Assembly (NCBI GenBank): GCA_003255065.1
Contig: QAOA01000580.1
Coordinates: 752,114 to 816,113, forward strand
Length of the DNA: 64,000 nucleotides
Source: Cercis canadensis
Taxonomy: Eukaryota > Streptophyta > Magnoliopsida > Fabales > Fabaceae
Direction of reading: 5' to 3'
The notes under the pieces were generated by a model. That model made no database searches and was not told where the DNA came from. It worked only from the letters and a program-made list of their open reading frames with translations. This document shows positions 35,284-47,900 of the stretch, piece by piece (positions within the stretch are counted from its first letter, which is position 1; each line of letters opens with the position of its first letter). Made by a program: the position numbers and the translations under genes.

Positions 35284-35764
35284 TAAGAGTTCAAGTATTC
35301 TTTATACCGTTATGTAATAAAAAGAATATTTCATCTCAAGAGGAAAAAATATTAAATATTTTGTTATCAGTTAAACTAATCAAATTATAAGTGGATTTGA
35401 AGAAAATTTATAGTAAAAGTAAATTGATTATATATATTTTAACAACAAAAAAACAACTTTGTTATACATTTATCAAGTGCGATTATATTTAAAAAAAAAA
35501 ANAAAAAAAAAAAAAAAAAAACTATTCCTTTTGAAACGCTCCAAGACATGTCACCATCCCTTATTCACGAATCACCCTTACAAAATTTGAGGGTCCCAAG
35601 CCTATAATTCTCTTTTGTCTCGCTGCTGGGCTTAAGTAAACCAATGACTTAAAGCATGAATAGGTTTCTTTAACTGTTTGATTTCTTTTTCTGCATGTCT
35701 GTTGAAGGTTCCACTTTCATTCACATATTAACCTCTCACCAACGAAAATATACTCTTGCACCAT
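35284..35764. other. AT-rich intergenic stretch with poly-A run and N
   Basis: No gene was recognised. A poly-A run of about 30 bases with an N at 35502 marks another assembly uncertainty. Confidence 0.5.
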
Positions 35765-36093
35765 TCTAATTTTTATCTTTATTTTATTTTATTGGAAGAT
35801 GAAATATCATTAAACCTCATAAGCCAAATCATTTACAATGAAGCTTGGCGGTATATCAAGCCAAGCAAAAAGAGAAATTACAATTGAACTATACACAGCT
35901 TATTAATCTATCAGCAACCTTATTAGTTAATCTTGGGACCCAGTTGAAAAAACATGGCTGTAACCTGGTGCACAAGTGCAGCACATCATCCATAATCAAA
36001 CAAAGTGAGGACAGGTTTATGTGGTTGTGTTGCAAGCGAACCATAATGCTTTGGGCGTCTCCTTCAATGCAAACGTCTCTAATTTTTATCTTT
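35765..36093 (-). mobile_element. 5'-truncated LINE fragment with 16-bp target-site duplication
   Basis: The 16 bases TCTAATTTTTATCTTT occur exactly at 35765-35780 and 36078-36093. Between them (35781-36077), read on the minus strand, is the end of a plant LINE RNase H-like domain (words CIEGDAQSIM, LIMDDVLHL, CFFNWVPRLTNKVADRLI) followed by a stop, a 3' UTR of about 150 bases and an A-rich tail (AATAAAATAAAATAAA). The long perfect duplication and the truncated 5' end are the marks of target-primed reverse transcription. Confidence 0.85.
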
Positions 36094-36511
36094 TTATATT
36101 TATTGATGTGTATAGTTAAAGTTTGATATAAAAAAATTTTAATTTAGAATAATTTATTAAATTTGGACTATATAACTATATAAATGTAGGAATACATGAT
36201 GTAAAGTATCATTAATGTTAATTTTCTCAATTGATCATGTCTACCATTCTCTCTCTCCTGAGTGTATATAGAATATCTCATGATATGTAGAGTACTAAAT
36301 ACTAAAGTTCTTGGAAAATTAAGTCTATGACCTTTCTTGATATATACAAACAATTTATAATTATTATTCACCGGGCCTCTGGTCGGTGAAATGGATGCAA
36401 TTCTTTGGTTTAAGGATAAAGTTATATATGTTAATGTCATCATCGTCCAAATATGAGGCATGCATCGTTTCCTTAATTCAGTGTTCTTATTGCTTTGTTG
36501 CCATATATAGG

Positions 36512-36672
36512 GTTACTAATTGAGATGAGAGGTCTTCGTTAAATGGAGTTACCTCCAGCTTTAAGGTTATCCCTTATCTCCTATCTCAAGTTCGAATCTC
36601 CCTAACTGCAAAATGACAACTTTGGCCAAAACTATCTCAAGTGTTACCAAAAAAAATACAGTTACTAATTGA
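36512..36672 (+). mobile_element. SINE with 12-bp target-site duplication
   Basis: The 12 bases GTTACTAATTGA occur exactly at 36512-36523 and 36661-36672. The 137-bp body between them has a pol III B-box-like word (AAGTTCGAATCTCCCT near 36580), a poorly conserved A-box position (TTCGTTAAATGGAGTT near 36537) and an A-rich 3' end (AAAAAAAATACA). Size, boxes, A-tail and duplication together support a tRNA-derived SINE. Confidence 0.75.
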
Positions 36673-37043
36673 AGACAATATTATAATCTGTTCATTAATT
36701 GATATTAGTTATTTTGTGGGAGGGTGCTTTGTACTTCATGTTAATAACCACAGTTTTAAGAATGGCAATTTTTCGCAGTGAGAGAGGGATCCACTTTGAA
36801 TGGTGTGAAATTTATTTTTTTTTTAAGAAGAGAAAGTTACTTTCTAAAACAAATTAAGCCACAGAAAATCACAAAAGATGCCATTTTCTACAAGTATTTT
36901 AAATTGAAAAAAATCCTTTGAGAAAATATTTGTACCTAAGAGTATTTCTTAAAATCAAAGCTATTCTCGTAAAATAGACATCATCCTATGATTTAAGGAC
37001 CACATAAAGTTCTTATAGAAAAAAAAAAAAAAAAGGTTTCTTA

Positions 37044-37234
37044 GGTACTTTATTGTATGTCATACTACATAAAAATAGTTAATGTGTGAATGACATATGT
37101 ACAAATTAACTGTTTTTAAGTTTATTTGAGAAAATAAGATAAATTAATTTTATATCAAATAATATATATATAAAAATTATGTATGTTTATCACGTCAGTG
37201 TAATATGACATACACATGTAGTATCATAGAATCC
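37044..37234 (+). repeat. Dispersed ~190-bp repeat family, copy 2
   Basis: It aligns with 26349-26528 on the same strand and 38318-38506 on the other. It begins GGTACTTTATTGTATGTCATAC and ends GTAGTATCATAGAATCC. Confidence 0.6.
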
Positions 37235-38317
37235 AAAAAAAAGACCATATAAAGCTAGTTCCTTATGTTGAAATATATATTTGTGTTTAATTAGCTTCTG
37301 AATTTCAACTGATTGAACGTTACCTAGGTTCTTCCTTTCTCCTCTCGACATGAAAAAGAAAAATTCAACAATTTCAGCACTTCAAAATAAAGTTTAACTC
37401 TATTATTTAATACTTCTATGAATTTAGTGGTACATCTTTTGGTATAAGATATTCATAGGATTAATGTCAATAATTGTATCCTCATCATATACTTTCTTCT
37501 AATTTCCTTAACGTATTGTGCTTCTTTATAATAAAAATAAATTTAACTCTAACATAAAATTAAGGAATAAAGATTTCAATATACCAAATACCTAAGTTCT
37601 TCATTTCTCCTCTCAACACGAAAAACTCAAAATTCAACAATGCTGAGAATTTCCAACAAGAAGTTTAGATTTAGGTCTTCAAGAAAAAAAAAATTAAAAA
37701 AAAAGGGATAGAATGGCTCATCTAGTCGTGTTCACTAAAGTCAAAAGTGGTTTAGAAATATAAGTTGGTACTGATCATAAGCAAAGCAAAGCAGTAAATT
37801 AATTTGGTGAGCATGGGAAAGCTTGGAATTGAGGAATGAAAATAGGTAAGAAAATGAATCATTGTGTACTTTCACTTTAATTGTTTCTATTAACTTGTTA
37901 ACCGCTACGGTTGCTCATCTTCCTCTCATGAATACTAATTTCTTTGCGTTCTATTAATATTCCCAATATTCCATTTGCCTTTTTGAAAAACTTTCATCGA
38001 TCTCCCAGGTAGGTAAGGTTGGTTAGAAATTCAAATTTGAAAACCTTTTCAGATGGTGCAATATTGTATCATTTTTCAACCTTTTGGTGCAAATTAAAGA
38101 TAAGGACAATGAAAATGGATAGGCTATTACTCTGTATGAGCCGCAATTAGTTCCTGTGTATACTTAACTTCTATTTTTGGATTCTCAGGTAGGTTCTTAA
38201 TCTTGCATGATGCATTTCACAATTTACAAGCAAGAAGTAATCATATTCAAAACGTTAACTTGCCAAAAGAAAGCTCTTAATAACGTTAAATTTGCCTAAA
38301 TATATATATAATTATGA
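37235..38317. other. AT-rich intergenic stretch
   Basis: No gene was recognised. A short phrase about GTTCTTC(C/A)TTTCTCCTCTC(G/A)ACA recurs at 37329 and 37599, a possible local duplication. Confidence 0.45.
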
Positions 38318-38506
38318 GGATTCTATTATACCACATAGGTCTGTCATACCACATTGACGTGATAAGTATATGTAATTTAATATTTTATTAGATATAAAAT
38401 ATAATTTATTTTATTTTCTCAAACAAACTTAAAAATAGTTTACTTGTACACATGTCATTCACACATTAATTATTCTCATATAATATGACATACAACATAA
38501 ATACTA
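38318..38506 (-). repeat. Dispersed ~190-bp repeat family, copy 3 (opposite orientation)
   Basis: It begins GGATTCTATTATACCACAT, the mirror of the end of copies 1 and 2. It continues through GACGTGATAA, TTATTTTCTCAAACAAACTTA and ACATGTCATTCACACATTAA, and ends near TATGACATACAACATAAATAC. Confidence 0.6.
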
Positions 38507-40824
38507 AAAATATCTAAAAAAAAAACTCCATATAATTAATAAAGTCTTAATTTGCTTCTTTGATATGCACCTTCGTACTCACATGTGAGATGTATATCTA
38601 TAATCATAAACACTATTTCAGTGGTCCAGCCCAAAGCCTTAACCAATATAGCTCAGGCCCAAACTGTCATTATTCTATGACCAAAAAGAGAACTTCATTA
38701 GTTTTTTTTGGTACTAACAACAAGACCAAATTAACAAAAAGGATAATCTTCACATTTTATTAAGAGAAATTTTTTGAACAGTGTAACAATTTGGATTAAA
38801 CTTTGAGTAATTAGTGTGACAGCTTTATAGTTTATTAATGTGCCAATTTGGGTTAATCTACATGCTTATGGCATAATTGCAAGTCAAGGCTTTGTCCACA
38901 ATTTTTCTTTTGGTTTACGTCTATATTTCAGATTCAAAGAGCTTACATATTATATAGAGTGATAAAACTTATATTACACAAACATTGTCAATATATAAAA
39001 TAATTAGTTTGTCAATGGTGACTGCATTTAATTAAGAGTAAGGGAAAACCCCAATTATGGGTTAATACTAAATATTTTATTATGAAAGTTATTCTATGTT
39101 TTAAATTTTATTGAAATTGACTATAAAAGATATCAACTATTTTTTATTGTGTAGCTTCCTGTAAAATAAATAAAATAAAATAAAAAATCCTTCTCTCATG
39201 GTCATGGGTGGACTAGAAATATTTTCTTTAATGAGGGGGGAATACAATAAATTTTTTTGGCAAAAGTTAGGTTTTGATTAATTATTAAGGCCGTTAGCCC
39301 TGACTCTTCCTCTCTATTAATCTTATCTAGCTAGCAAATTAAATGGAACTTAATTTGTGTCTTCCTAATGCTTAAACCTAGCTAGGGTCACGTACTCTAC
39401 AATGGGAGTGGGAGTGGGTGAATACTAGAATAACTGTTCTAGCTTCTGAATGCCTCCTACCAAATACCAATTGCACCTTCCATTTATTCCTAACTCCTTT
39501 ATACTTTTATAGTTATCCAAATCTTGTTTCATCATTTTCCGCCATTCCAGTTTATATAAAGTGGCATAAGAATCGACCACAAAGCCAAGAGAAAGATAGT
39601 GTAGGAGACAGTCACACATGGGCACTGAAACAAATCAAGAGAAAATAAAATATGTGCTGCAACCTGCAAAGTCTTTTTCTTCTTTCTTTATTCATTTTTT
39701 AAGTTAAGTGCAAATTAACAAAGTGTTTGTTTAATAGAAGTAGGTTGAGCTCTAAAACGTTTTAGGTCAAAGGTTTTGAATTTGAATCATTGATGTCACA
39801 TTTATTATGAGGAATTTATTAATTATTATTCTTGTCCCAAACAGAAATTAGTCCCACATATAAATAATGTGAGGATATTTCTAAGTGNTGTAAAAAAAAA
39901 AAAAAAAAACTTTTTATATCACAATATAATATAAAATTAATTTTGTTCTTGCACCCTCCTCGTTTGGGGGGAATGTGGTTCAGATACATTAATTGTTATT
40001 AATTAATCTCTGCAAAATTTAATAACATATATATAGGCTATGGCACAAGATAAGTTGTCACGTGAACCTGTATGTATATCCATTATGGCTAATGACCCTC
40101 ACTCTTTATATATATATAATGTATGTGTTTAACTGTTTGAGCATGCAACCTTACCTAAGCATAGTCTAATAAAGATATGAAACAAGAGTTGACACGATCA
40201 CAGAAATGTCAAGAATAGAGAGTATGCACAAAGGTTAGGGATATTTAAATAAAATATAATATAGATATTGAGAGTAATTTAATTTATATTATATTTAGAT
40301 ATTAAATAAAAAATAATAATAATAAATAAATAAATAAATAAAATGTAAAAAATGATGACTCTCAAAATATATCATTAATCTCCATTAAATGATGGTCATG
40401 TGTGTGCTTTTTTTGGGTTTGAGTGGGCTTCGGGATGAGCTTTTCACTGAAAACGACAAAGGATGTTCGGGCCGAGCCCAATTCCAAAGTTGAAAGTAAA
40501 GAAACAAAAAGAAAAGCGGCGGAAAATATCTTCCAAAATCCGAACCTGTTTCGCACGCATTTCGTGGGGTAGTTCAGTTCAAAGAGCACTTATGCCACGC
40601 GCGATCAAATTGCGTGGGTGTCCAAATCTAATCCTCTAGCCGTTGATTATTTCACGCGCTAGAAAGAAACGTGGTTATTTGGTTTTCTTTGTACATCATA
40701 TACGTACGAAGTTTTCTGTGTAATGCGGAAAACGGATTTAGCTGAACTGAACAATATCTAAAGGAGGCGAGTATTTTACAATATTACAAATTTACAATAC
40801 TCTCCTCAGATATCGTTTTTACAA
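38507..40824. other. AT-rich intergenic stretch
   Basis: No gene is supported. It includes the second copy of a dispersed repeat (39040-39165), a region with an N and a poly-A run (39888-39909), and several short open frames without features. The stretch 40380-40730 is less AT-rich but shows no coding signal that I can support. Confidence 0.5.
39040..39165 (+). repeat. Dispersed repeat, copy 2
   Basis: This is the diverged partner of 13046-13155 and shares AAATATTTTATTATGAAA, an ATTG-containing middle and a final TGTGTAGCTT. Confidence 0.4.
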
Positions 40825-41339
40825 TATCTGAAAAAAAGGAGTGTAATTCGCCATATATAAATTAGTATATTTTTGGTACACTATATATAATAATAATAGT
40901 ATTTGAATTTGTTACTCAAAAATTATATTGACCCTATTTATCATCAACACTAAGAATATATGATTTTAAAGAAATTCATGTGACACTATTGGAAAGTTAT
41001 CATACGTGACCATAAGAATTTAATTTGTTATTTTTTTAAATGAAATCTTAGTAATATTGCTTAATTGTAATCTGATAGGTTNTATCTGAAAAAAAGGAGT
41101 GTAATTCGCCATATATAAATTAGTATATTTTTGGTACACTATATATAATAATAATAGTATTTGAATTTGTTACTCAAAAATTATATTGACCCTATTTATC
41201 ATCAACACTAAGAATATATGATTTTAAAGAAATTCATGTGTCACTATTGGAAAGTTATCATACGTGACCATAAGAATTTAATTTGTTATTTTTTTAAATG
41301 AAATCTTAGTAATATTGCTTAATTTTAATCTGATAGGTT
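40825..41339. repeat. 257-bp direct duplication split by a single N (probable assembly artefact)
   Basis: Copy 40825-41081 and copy 41083-41339 are equal in length and differ at two positions by eye (ATGTGACAC/ATGTGTCAC and TAATTGTAAT/TAATTTTAAT), with one N at 41082 between them. Confidence 0.85.
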
Positions 41340-41695
41340 AGAGAATGAGTGCTGTTGAAATTAAATTTTAGATTTTTGTTGTTGGGCAAGAAAATTTGGT
41401 AGATTTTGTCTTAAGGAGATACTTTGTGATTGTTTAATTTTGTGTTGATATACCTAAATTTAGTATTTTGATGCGAGTTTTACAGAAAAACAATGAGTGT
41501 GTTTAAAAGTGTTTTGATTTTTTTTTATTTTTAAAAACAGTTTTTGAAAATAGTTATTTTTTGTTCTTGTTTTTAAAACAGTTTTGTGAGAAAAAAATTT
41601 TAAAAAAAATTTTAAAAAACAATTTTACCAAAGTTCTTTTTGTTTTATTGTTTTCAAAAACAGATTTTAAAGGTCAATATTATCTTGTTTTCTTT

Positions 41696-44033
41696 TAGGT
41701 GAATATTAATATACTCGAAGTGGTATCAATACCTTAGGTAATGCACAAATAAAAGTGTGACACGTGTTTTTTTAATTATTTTTTAACAACAAACCATAAT
41801 AACCTACCTTCCAGGTTTTTAATATTACTATTGAAGCTATATAAATTAAAGAAATTACGAAGCATATGCCTAGAATTAAACATGAGCATGACTCTAGCTA
41901 TTGGGTGGGCGGCGGGGATAGTTGTGAGGGTTATTGGGTGCCATGGGAACGATGGAGAGAGAGAGAAAGCAGAAACTGGGTTTGCAATTTTTTGGAATAA
42001 AACAAATGAAGTTATTGGTGATGTGACAAAAACATTTTAGTGATAGAATATTACAAATGAAAAACTACTAATCCATTTTTATATTTCTAATGAAGTTTCA
42101 TGAGGACACTAATTCCACATTATCTTTTTGATATTATTATAATGAGAATCCTAGTAATTAAATGATTTCTCTTTAGCATAAAATTAAATAAAAAAATAAT
42201 TAACTATGTATGTGTAGTGTTAAAATTTGTGGTACACTTTTTTTCCATACGTGATAAATATTATGTATTAATGTATCTAACAGGTTAAGATGTTTTATGT
42301 TACGTAAATTTATACTAAATAGTACACATACTAACTTTATACTAAATATTATAGTGATTATTTTTTGTATATTTATAATAAGAATTGTAATACCAAACAA
42401 CATATGGTTGAGTAGTATTGAAATCGTCATAAAAATTTATAAATTTTGTGTTTGATTTTAGAGTCATAACCAAAGTACCAAAACAATAATAAAAATTATA
42501 GTGATGAGTAGAGATTGATGTGCATATAATCTAATGTTGTGGAATTATGTAGAGATTAATTACATCTAGCAGTTTTCATATTTTTAGTGTGAAATTAATT
42601 TTTACTCAAGCTTCGACATGTCCTGACCACTAATAGTTACAGCGATGTACAAGTTCTATTTTATTTAACATGACTCATATTATTATTTTTAAATAATAGG
42701 AATGGAATTTAAGACTTTTATCAAACTCTCACCTAAGTTAACCATTTAAACTAGGCAGGTAGCTAATGTTACCAAGTTATGATACGTTTGTTTTATGTAT
42801 CATATATGATTTTTATTTTTATAATTGTTATATGTATGATGTATGCTAAATTCATTTTAATTTTTCACTGAATAGTTTTTTACTCAACAACATGGTACCA
42901 ATGTATTTATGAATGAAATACAATGATAATATTATCACTAATTTTTATTACTTTTTAGGCGACACTTTCCATATATTTAGTGAAAGTCAAGGTATTGATA
43001 CCTTGTGCACGTGGTAGATTGTGCACCATTTACTTATAGTTGAATGAAACCTATAGTATCTATGCTTCCTTTAATGTGAATATTTGCAATTAGAATCATG
43101 AGATGCACACGATTTTGTATAAGTGGCGCAAATTGTTTTGTAGTTTATTTCATGATTTTATTGGTGTCATTTTTTCATAGAGGTAAAGAGATGGGATATA
43201 GGTTACCAAAAAAATAAATAAAAGAGATGGGATATATCCCTTATTCTAACTCGCTTTTATCTTCTTCTTGTTTTCTTTAATTTTGTCTTTGCACTTTTCT
43301 TTTTAAAAAATCTACTTCTTGTTGGGCTTTTAATTTGTTTCAATAGTTTTTTTTTTTTTTTACAAATTATTTGTAAAAATAATTATCGATAAATAATTAT
43401 GTAAACAGAAAATTGTATTAACATATATGTTGAGAAATGTAAAAGTAAGGCTATGAAATAATACATGGGATAATATGTTAATAATGAGATTAAGATATTA
43501 AATGAGGAATTGAAAGTTCTCTAAACCTCATAGCCTAACATACTGAGATTAAGATATTATATTTAGTGGCAATGACTAGGCATGAAGTGATGCAGTGGCC
43601 AACACTAATAAAGAGATTAACATGTTAATATAGTGAGGAATTAAGATTTCTTTAAACTTCTTAGCCTTACGTAATGAGATGTAGATATTATATTTAGTCA
43701 TAATGAAAATATATGAAGTGACGTAATGAGCTAAGGAAATTAATGGGACTAAGATATTAATCTATTGAAGAATTGAAATTTCTCTTAACTTTATAACCTA
43801 ACATAACGAGATTAAGAATATATTACAGTTAGTGATAGTGACTAGATATAAAGTTAATAATGAGATTAAGGTATTAATATAATTTCTCTAAATTTCATAG
43901 ATTGACATAATGAGATGAAGTATTTTGTGGCAATGAATATCAATCTAGATGAACACGTGTTTTACTTTCATTGGTCCATTCTTCAAGGTATCCATACCTT
44001 CATCCATGCTCCAAGTATGGTAATATTCACCTA
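41696..44033. mobile_element. Non-autonomous TIR DNA element, ~2.3 kb
   Basis: The left end starts TAGGTGAATATTAATATACT and continues with GTATCAATACCTTAGGTAATGC, AATAAAAGT and CACGTGTT. The right end, reverse-complemented, starts TAGGTGAATATTACCATACT and continues with GGTATGGATACCTTGAAGAATG, CAATGAAAGT and CACGTGTT. The arms are about 85 bp and imperfect. Flanks are T-rich on both sides (TTTTCTTT and TTTTTTTT), so an 8-9 bp duplication is possible but not decisive. An internal relic of the same motif is near 42960-43020. No transposase is visible; the superfamily is unassigned. Confidence 0.6.
43491..43940 (+). repeat. Degenerate tandem repeat, period ~125 bp
   Basis: About 3.6 units, each beginning like AATGAGATTAAGATATTAAT. 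Each continues with GA(A/G)GAATT-AAATTTCTCTAAAC, CATAGCCTAACATAATGAGAT, ATATTATATTTAGT, AATGACTAG and AGTGA. Unit starts are near 43491, 43613, 43742 and 43858. It lies inside the right part of the 41696-44033 element. Confidence 0.65.
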
Positions 44034-44910
44034 TTTTTTTTATCATAAAGATTAATTAACTCTATATTATTATTTTTTTGGTAAAATGAACTTTGCACTA
44101 TGAAAATAAATAAAATGAGAATTATACATATTTTGAAAGTGAATCTGGAACTAAATTGAATAATCGCAATAATCAAATAACACCGAAAAAAAATAAAAAA
44201 ATTTATCCAATTAAATTCATTTGCAGGCAGGCATATGACAATTGTTCCAAATTAAGCACAACTAAATTTTTTTGGTATCACATAAAAAGATGTCATATAC
44301 ATAACACTAGCCCACAAAAGGCCTTACCTTTTTGGCATTCTTAGCCTTTATAGTAAAATACATAAAAACAAACGTACTTAATTACTGTATGTTGAAGAGA
44401 TTTTTTTAAAAAAAAAATCCAAAAGCAAATGCTTAGCGTTAATTTCAACATTAAATCTACAAATAAAACCCTAAGACCTAATAGTCAATCTCCACCGTCA
44501 CTCTTAGATTCAACGGCCGATGTGGCTTCAGCGCTCGTGCTTATCACTCCCCTTCCTTCCCCACTAGGCAGTCTCTCCTCTGTTTCTCTCCTAACATGGA
44601 TTAAGCCATCGTTGATCGTCGACGTTATTTTCTCTGAATCTGATCCTCATATTGCCAACTAAATTCTAACCCACGAGTTCAAGCTCCATGCTTCACAATA
44701 TAAGCAGAGCTTTTCTATTTTTCCCTATGTAAAATGTTGAGTCGACATTTTTGAGTAATGGGTTCATGATAATCCTCGGAAAATTAACATTTTTGTAGCT
44801 TTAGAGAGAAAACTGTGTATTTATAGCGATTTTTAGCTGATTCTGTGCTCAAAGTTGCAGTCTTTAAGCAGTTACTATGTATATTTTTCACTAAGCTTAG
44901 TTTTTTTCTA
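44034..44910 (+). promoter_or_regulatory. Upstream region and 5' leader of the Pumilio gene
   Basis: The stretch from about 44420 is less AT-rich and contains a telo-box-like AAACCCTAA (44466-44474), a word frequent in promoters and leaders of plant translation- and growth-related genes. A 77-codon open frame (44429-44662) could be an upstream ORF but has no recognisable product. An in-frame ATG at 44845 would extend the Pumilio protein by 22 hydrophobic residues; I prefer the ATG at 44911. Confidence 0.4.
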
Positions 44911-47900
44911 ATGGTCACCGATACTTATTCAAAGATGATGTCAGATGTAGCGATTCGATCGATGCTCAGAAACCCTGATTATGCCGAAGATTTGGGCATT
45001 CTGATTCGTGAACAGAAGCGGCAGCAAGAACTGAGTGAGAGGGAACTCAGCGTGTTACGAAGTGGGTCGGCGCCTCCAACCATCGAGGGTTCGCTGAATG
45101 CTGTTGGGGGTTTGTTTGATGCTGCGGCGGTATCGGGTTTCGGCAAAAATGGCGGAAGGGGTTTTATGACTGAAGAGGAGATTCGGGCTGATCCAGCATA
45201 TGTAAATTACTACTATTCGAATGTAAATCTGAACCCACGTTTGCCGCCGCCATTGGTGTCGAAGGAGGATTGGCGTTTCACGCAGCGTTTGAGTGGTGGG
45301 AGTTCAAAGGTTGGTGGGATTGGGGATAGGAGGAGTGTGAGTAGAGGTGATGAAGTTGGGAATGGAGATAGCTCCCTTTTCTCTGTGCAGCCGGGGTTTG
45401 ATGGGAAAGAAGAGAATGGTGTTAAGCTGAGAAATAGTGCAGCTGAGTGGGGCGGCGACGGGTTAATTGGGTTGCCGGCAATAGGACTTGGGAGTAGGCA
45501 GAAGAGCATTGCAGAGTTAATTCAGGTGCGTGTTCAATCTCTTCTACGTCTTTGTTGTATGATTTTGTTGGCTTCTAATCTGTTTACATGATGTTTGTAA
45601 TTGGATTTTTTCTTTTTTCCCTTGGAGGGATTTTTAGCTTAATCTTTGCTCTGTCTCTTCCAGAACAATCGTTTCTTTCTTGGAAATTTCCTTTTTTTAA
45701 GTTCCGTTCTTTCTATGTTTTGTAATCGAAGAGTCTGCTGTAAAAAGGTTTAGAAATAATCTGTAACACTCATTCACCTGTATTTCAGTGAATTGGTGGT
45801 GTTCTTCCTGTGTTAAGTTGAGACGTGTCCAGCTTTATGGTGGAGATAATTTCTTTTTATACCCACCAGATGATTATTATCTCTCTCTGATGGTGGTGCT
45901 GTTGACTATCTATTCACATGTTTAAGCATGTTTTAAGTCCCACTACCTTTAGCATATATCTATTTTAGTTCTTATTTTCTGATTTTATTTTAGACTGACC
46001 AGTTACCAGTTTCCATTTTCTATTGGATCATACTTTAAAGGATTTTCAGATAAACTATGAGGAAGCATTGATATGAGCTTCTATGAGTTTCAAATTTCTT
46101 CTCCACTAAATTTTTTCTTTATAAATGTTATTGATATATTTTTGGTGATTCATGAGCTAAATATGTTAGTTTATATCAATTATGTGCTACACATTACTTC
46201 TCATATTATCATTTTTGTTATTTATATTGTTTCTGTTGCCTTTTTTTCCATTTTTCAAAGCAGGATGATATAAATAATGCAGCATCAGTCTCTAAGCAGC
46301 CTGCTCGTCCACCTAGTCGTAATGCATTTGATGACATTGTTGAAAACTCAGATGCTCATTTTGCTCATTTGCATCAAGAATTGGCAGCTGTGGATGCTTT
46401 ACACGCAGGTGGAAACAAACAGGGCATATCTGCTACGCAAAATCTTGGTGCATCAGCTTCTCAAACTTATGCTTCTGCTTTAGGTGCTTCCTTGTCAAGA
46501 AGCACCACACCCACTCCTGACTCTCAACTTCTAGCTCGAGCTCCCAGTCCTTGTCTTCCTCCTATTGGGAATGGGAGGTCCAACTCAATGGATAAAAGAA
46601 GTTCCAATGGTCAAAATTCATTCAATGCTGTCTCATCTAGTTTAAGTGAGCCTGCAGATCTGGTATCTGCTTTAGCTGGTATGAATCTGTCCCCAAATGA
46701 TATAGTAGATGAAGAGAAACATCCCCAGTCTCCAGGGCATGATGGATCTGATTATACTCATAGTATCAAACCGCACGCCTACCTGAACAAGCCTGATCTT
46801 TTGGCTTATCAGCATCATTCTGCTCCTCAAATGACAAAAGGATCTCTTTTGAAAATGAATAAAAGCAGTGGTTTTGGGATGGATCTGAATAACTCTTCTG
46901 GGTATGCAAATGAGCATTTAGAACTTCATCAATCTACTGGAATTTCTGCTAACTCATACTTAAAAGGACCTTCTACACCAACTCTTACTGGCAGAGGAAG
47001 TTCACCAACACATTATCAGAACTTGGATGGGATAAATATCTCGTACCCAAACTATGGCTTGAGTGGGTATGCTGTCAATCCTTCATCGCCACCCATGATG
47101 GCGAGCCCGCTTGGGAGTGGTAATCTGCCTCCTTTTTTCGAGAATGCTGCTGCTGTATCTGCAATGGGAGTGAATGCCATGGACTCTAGAGCCTTGGGAG
47201 GCGGTGCAGCTTTAGGACCAAATTTGTTGTTGGCATCAGATTTACATAATGTAAGTAGAGTGGGAAATCATGCTGCTGGTAGCACTCATCAGCTGCCCCT
47301 AATGGACCCTTTGTATCTTCAGTACTTGAGATCAGGTGAAGTTGCTGCTGCACAGGTTGCTGCCCTTAACGAGTCTGCAATAAAAGAATGTACAAATAAT
47401 TCATTTACAGATCTAATTGGCCTGCAAAAAGCTTATGTAGAGTCATTAATTGCACCTCAGAAATCACAGTTTGCTATTCCTTACCTTGGTAAGTCTACTA
47501 GCTTGAACCATAACTATTATGGAAATCCAGCATTTGGTATGGGTATGTCATATCCTGGAAGCCCATTGGCTGGTTCCGTTTTCCCGAACCCCCCACTTGG
47601 ACCAGGGAGTCCTATGAGGCAAAATGAGAGGAATATGCGTTTATCTGGGATGAGGAATGTGGCTGGAGGATTCATTGGAGCTTGGCATTCAGACACTGTT
47701 GGTAACTTGGAGGAGAATTTTGCATCCTCCTTGTTGGATGAATTCAAAAGTAATAAAACCAAATGTTTTGAACTTTCAGAAATTGCAGGCCATGTTGTTG
47801 AGTTCAGGTACATCCTGCTGGCCAAACTATTTATTTTGCTTCATGACATTGAATAGATATCCAACTCCTTGCGTTTTTTGCATTCTCTCTGAACAAAACA

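Noticed and set aside
39720..39910. Possible SINE with GAATTTGAATCATTG and a poly-A tail
   Set aside because: Box match weak, no duplication, and an N beside the poly-A run makes the end unreliable.
45213..45509. 98-codon minus-strand open frame opposite Pumilio exon 1
   Set aside because: Antisense shadow of a Gly/Ser-rich coding exon.
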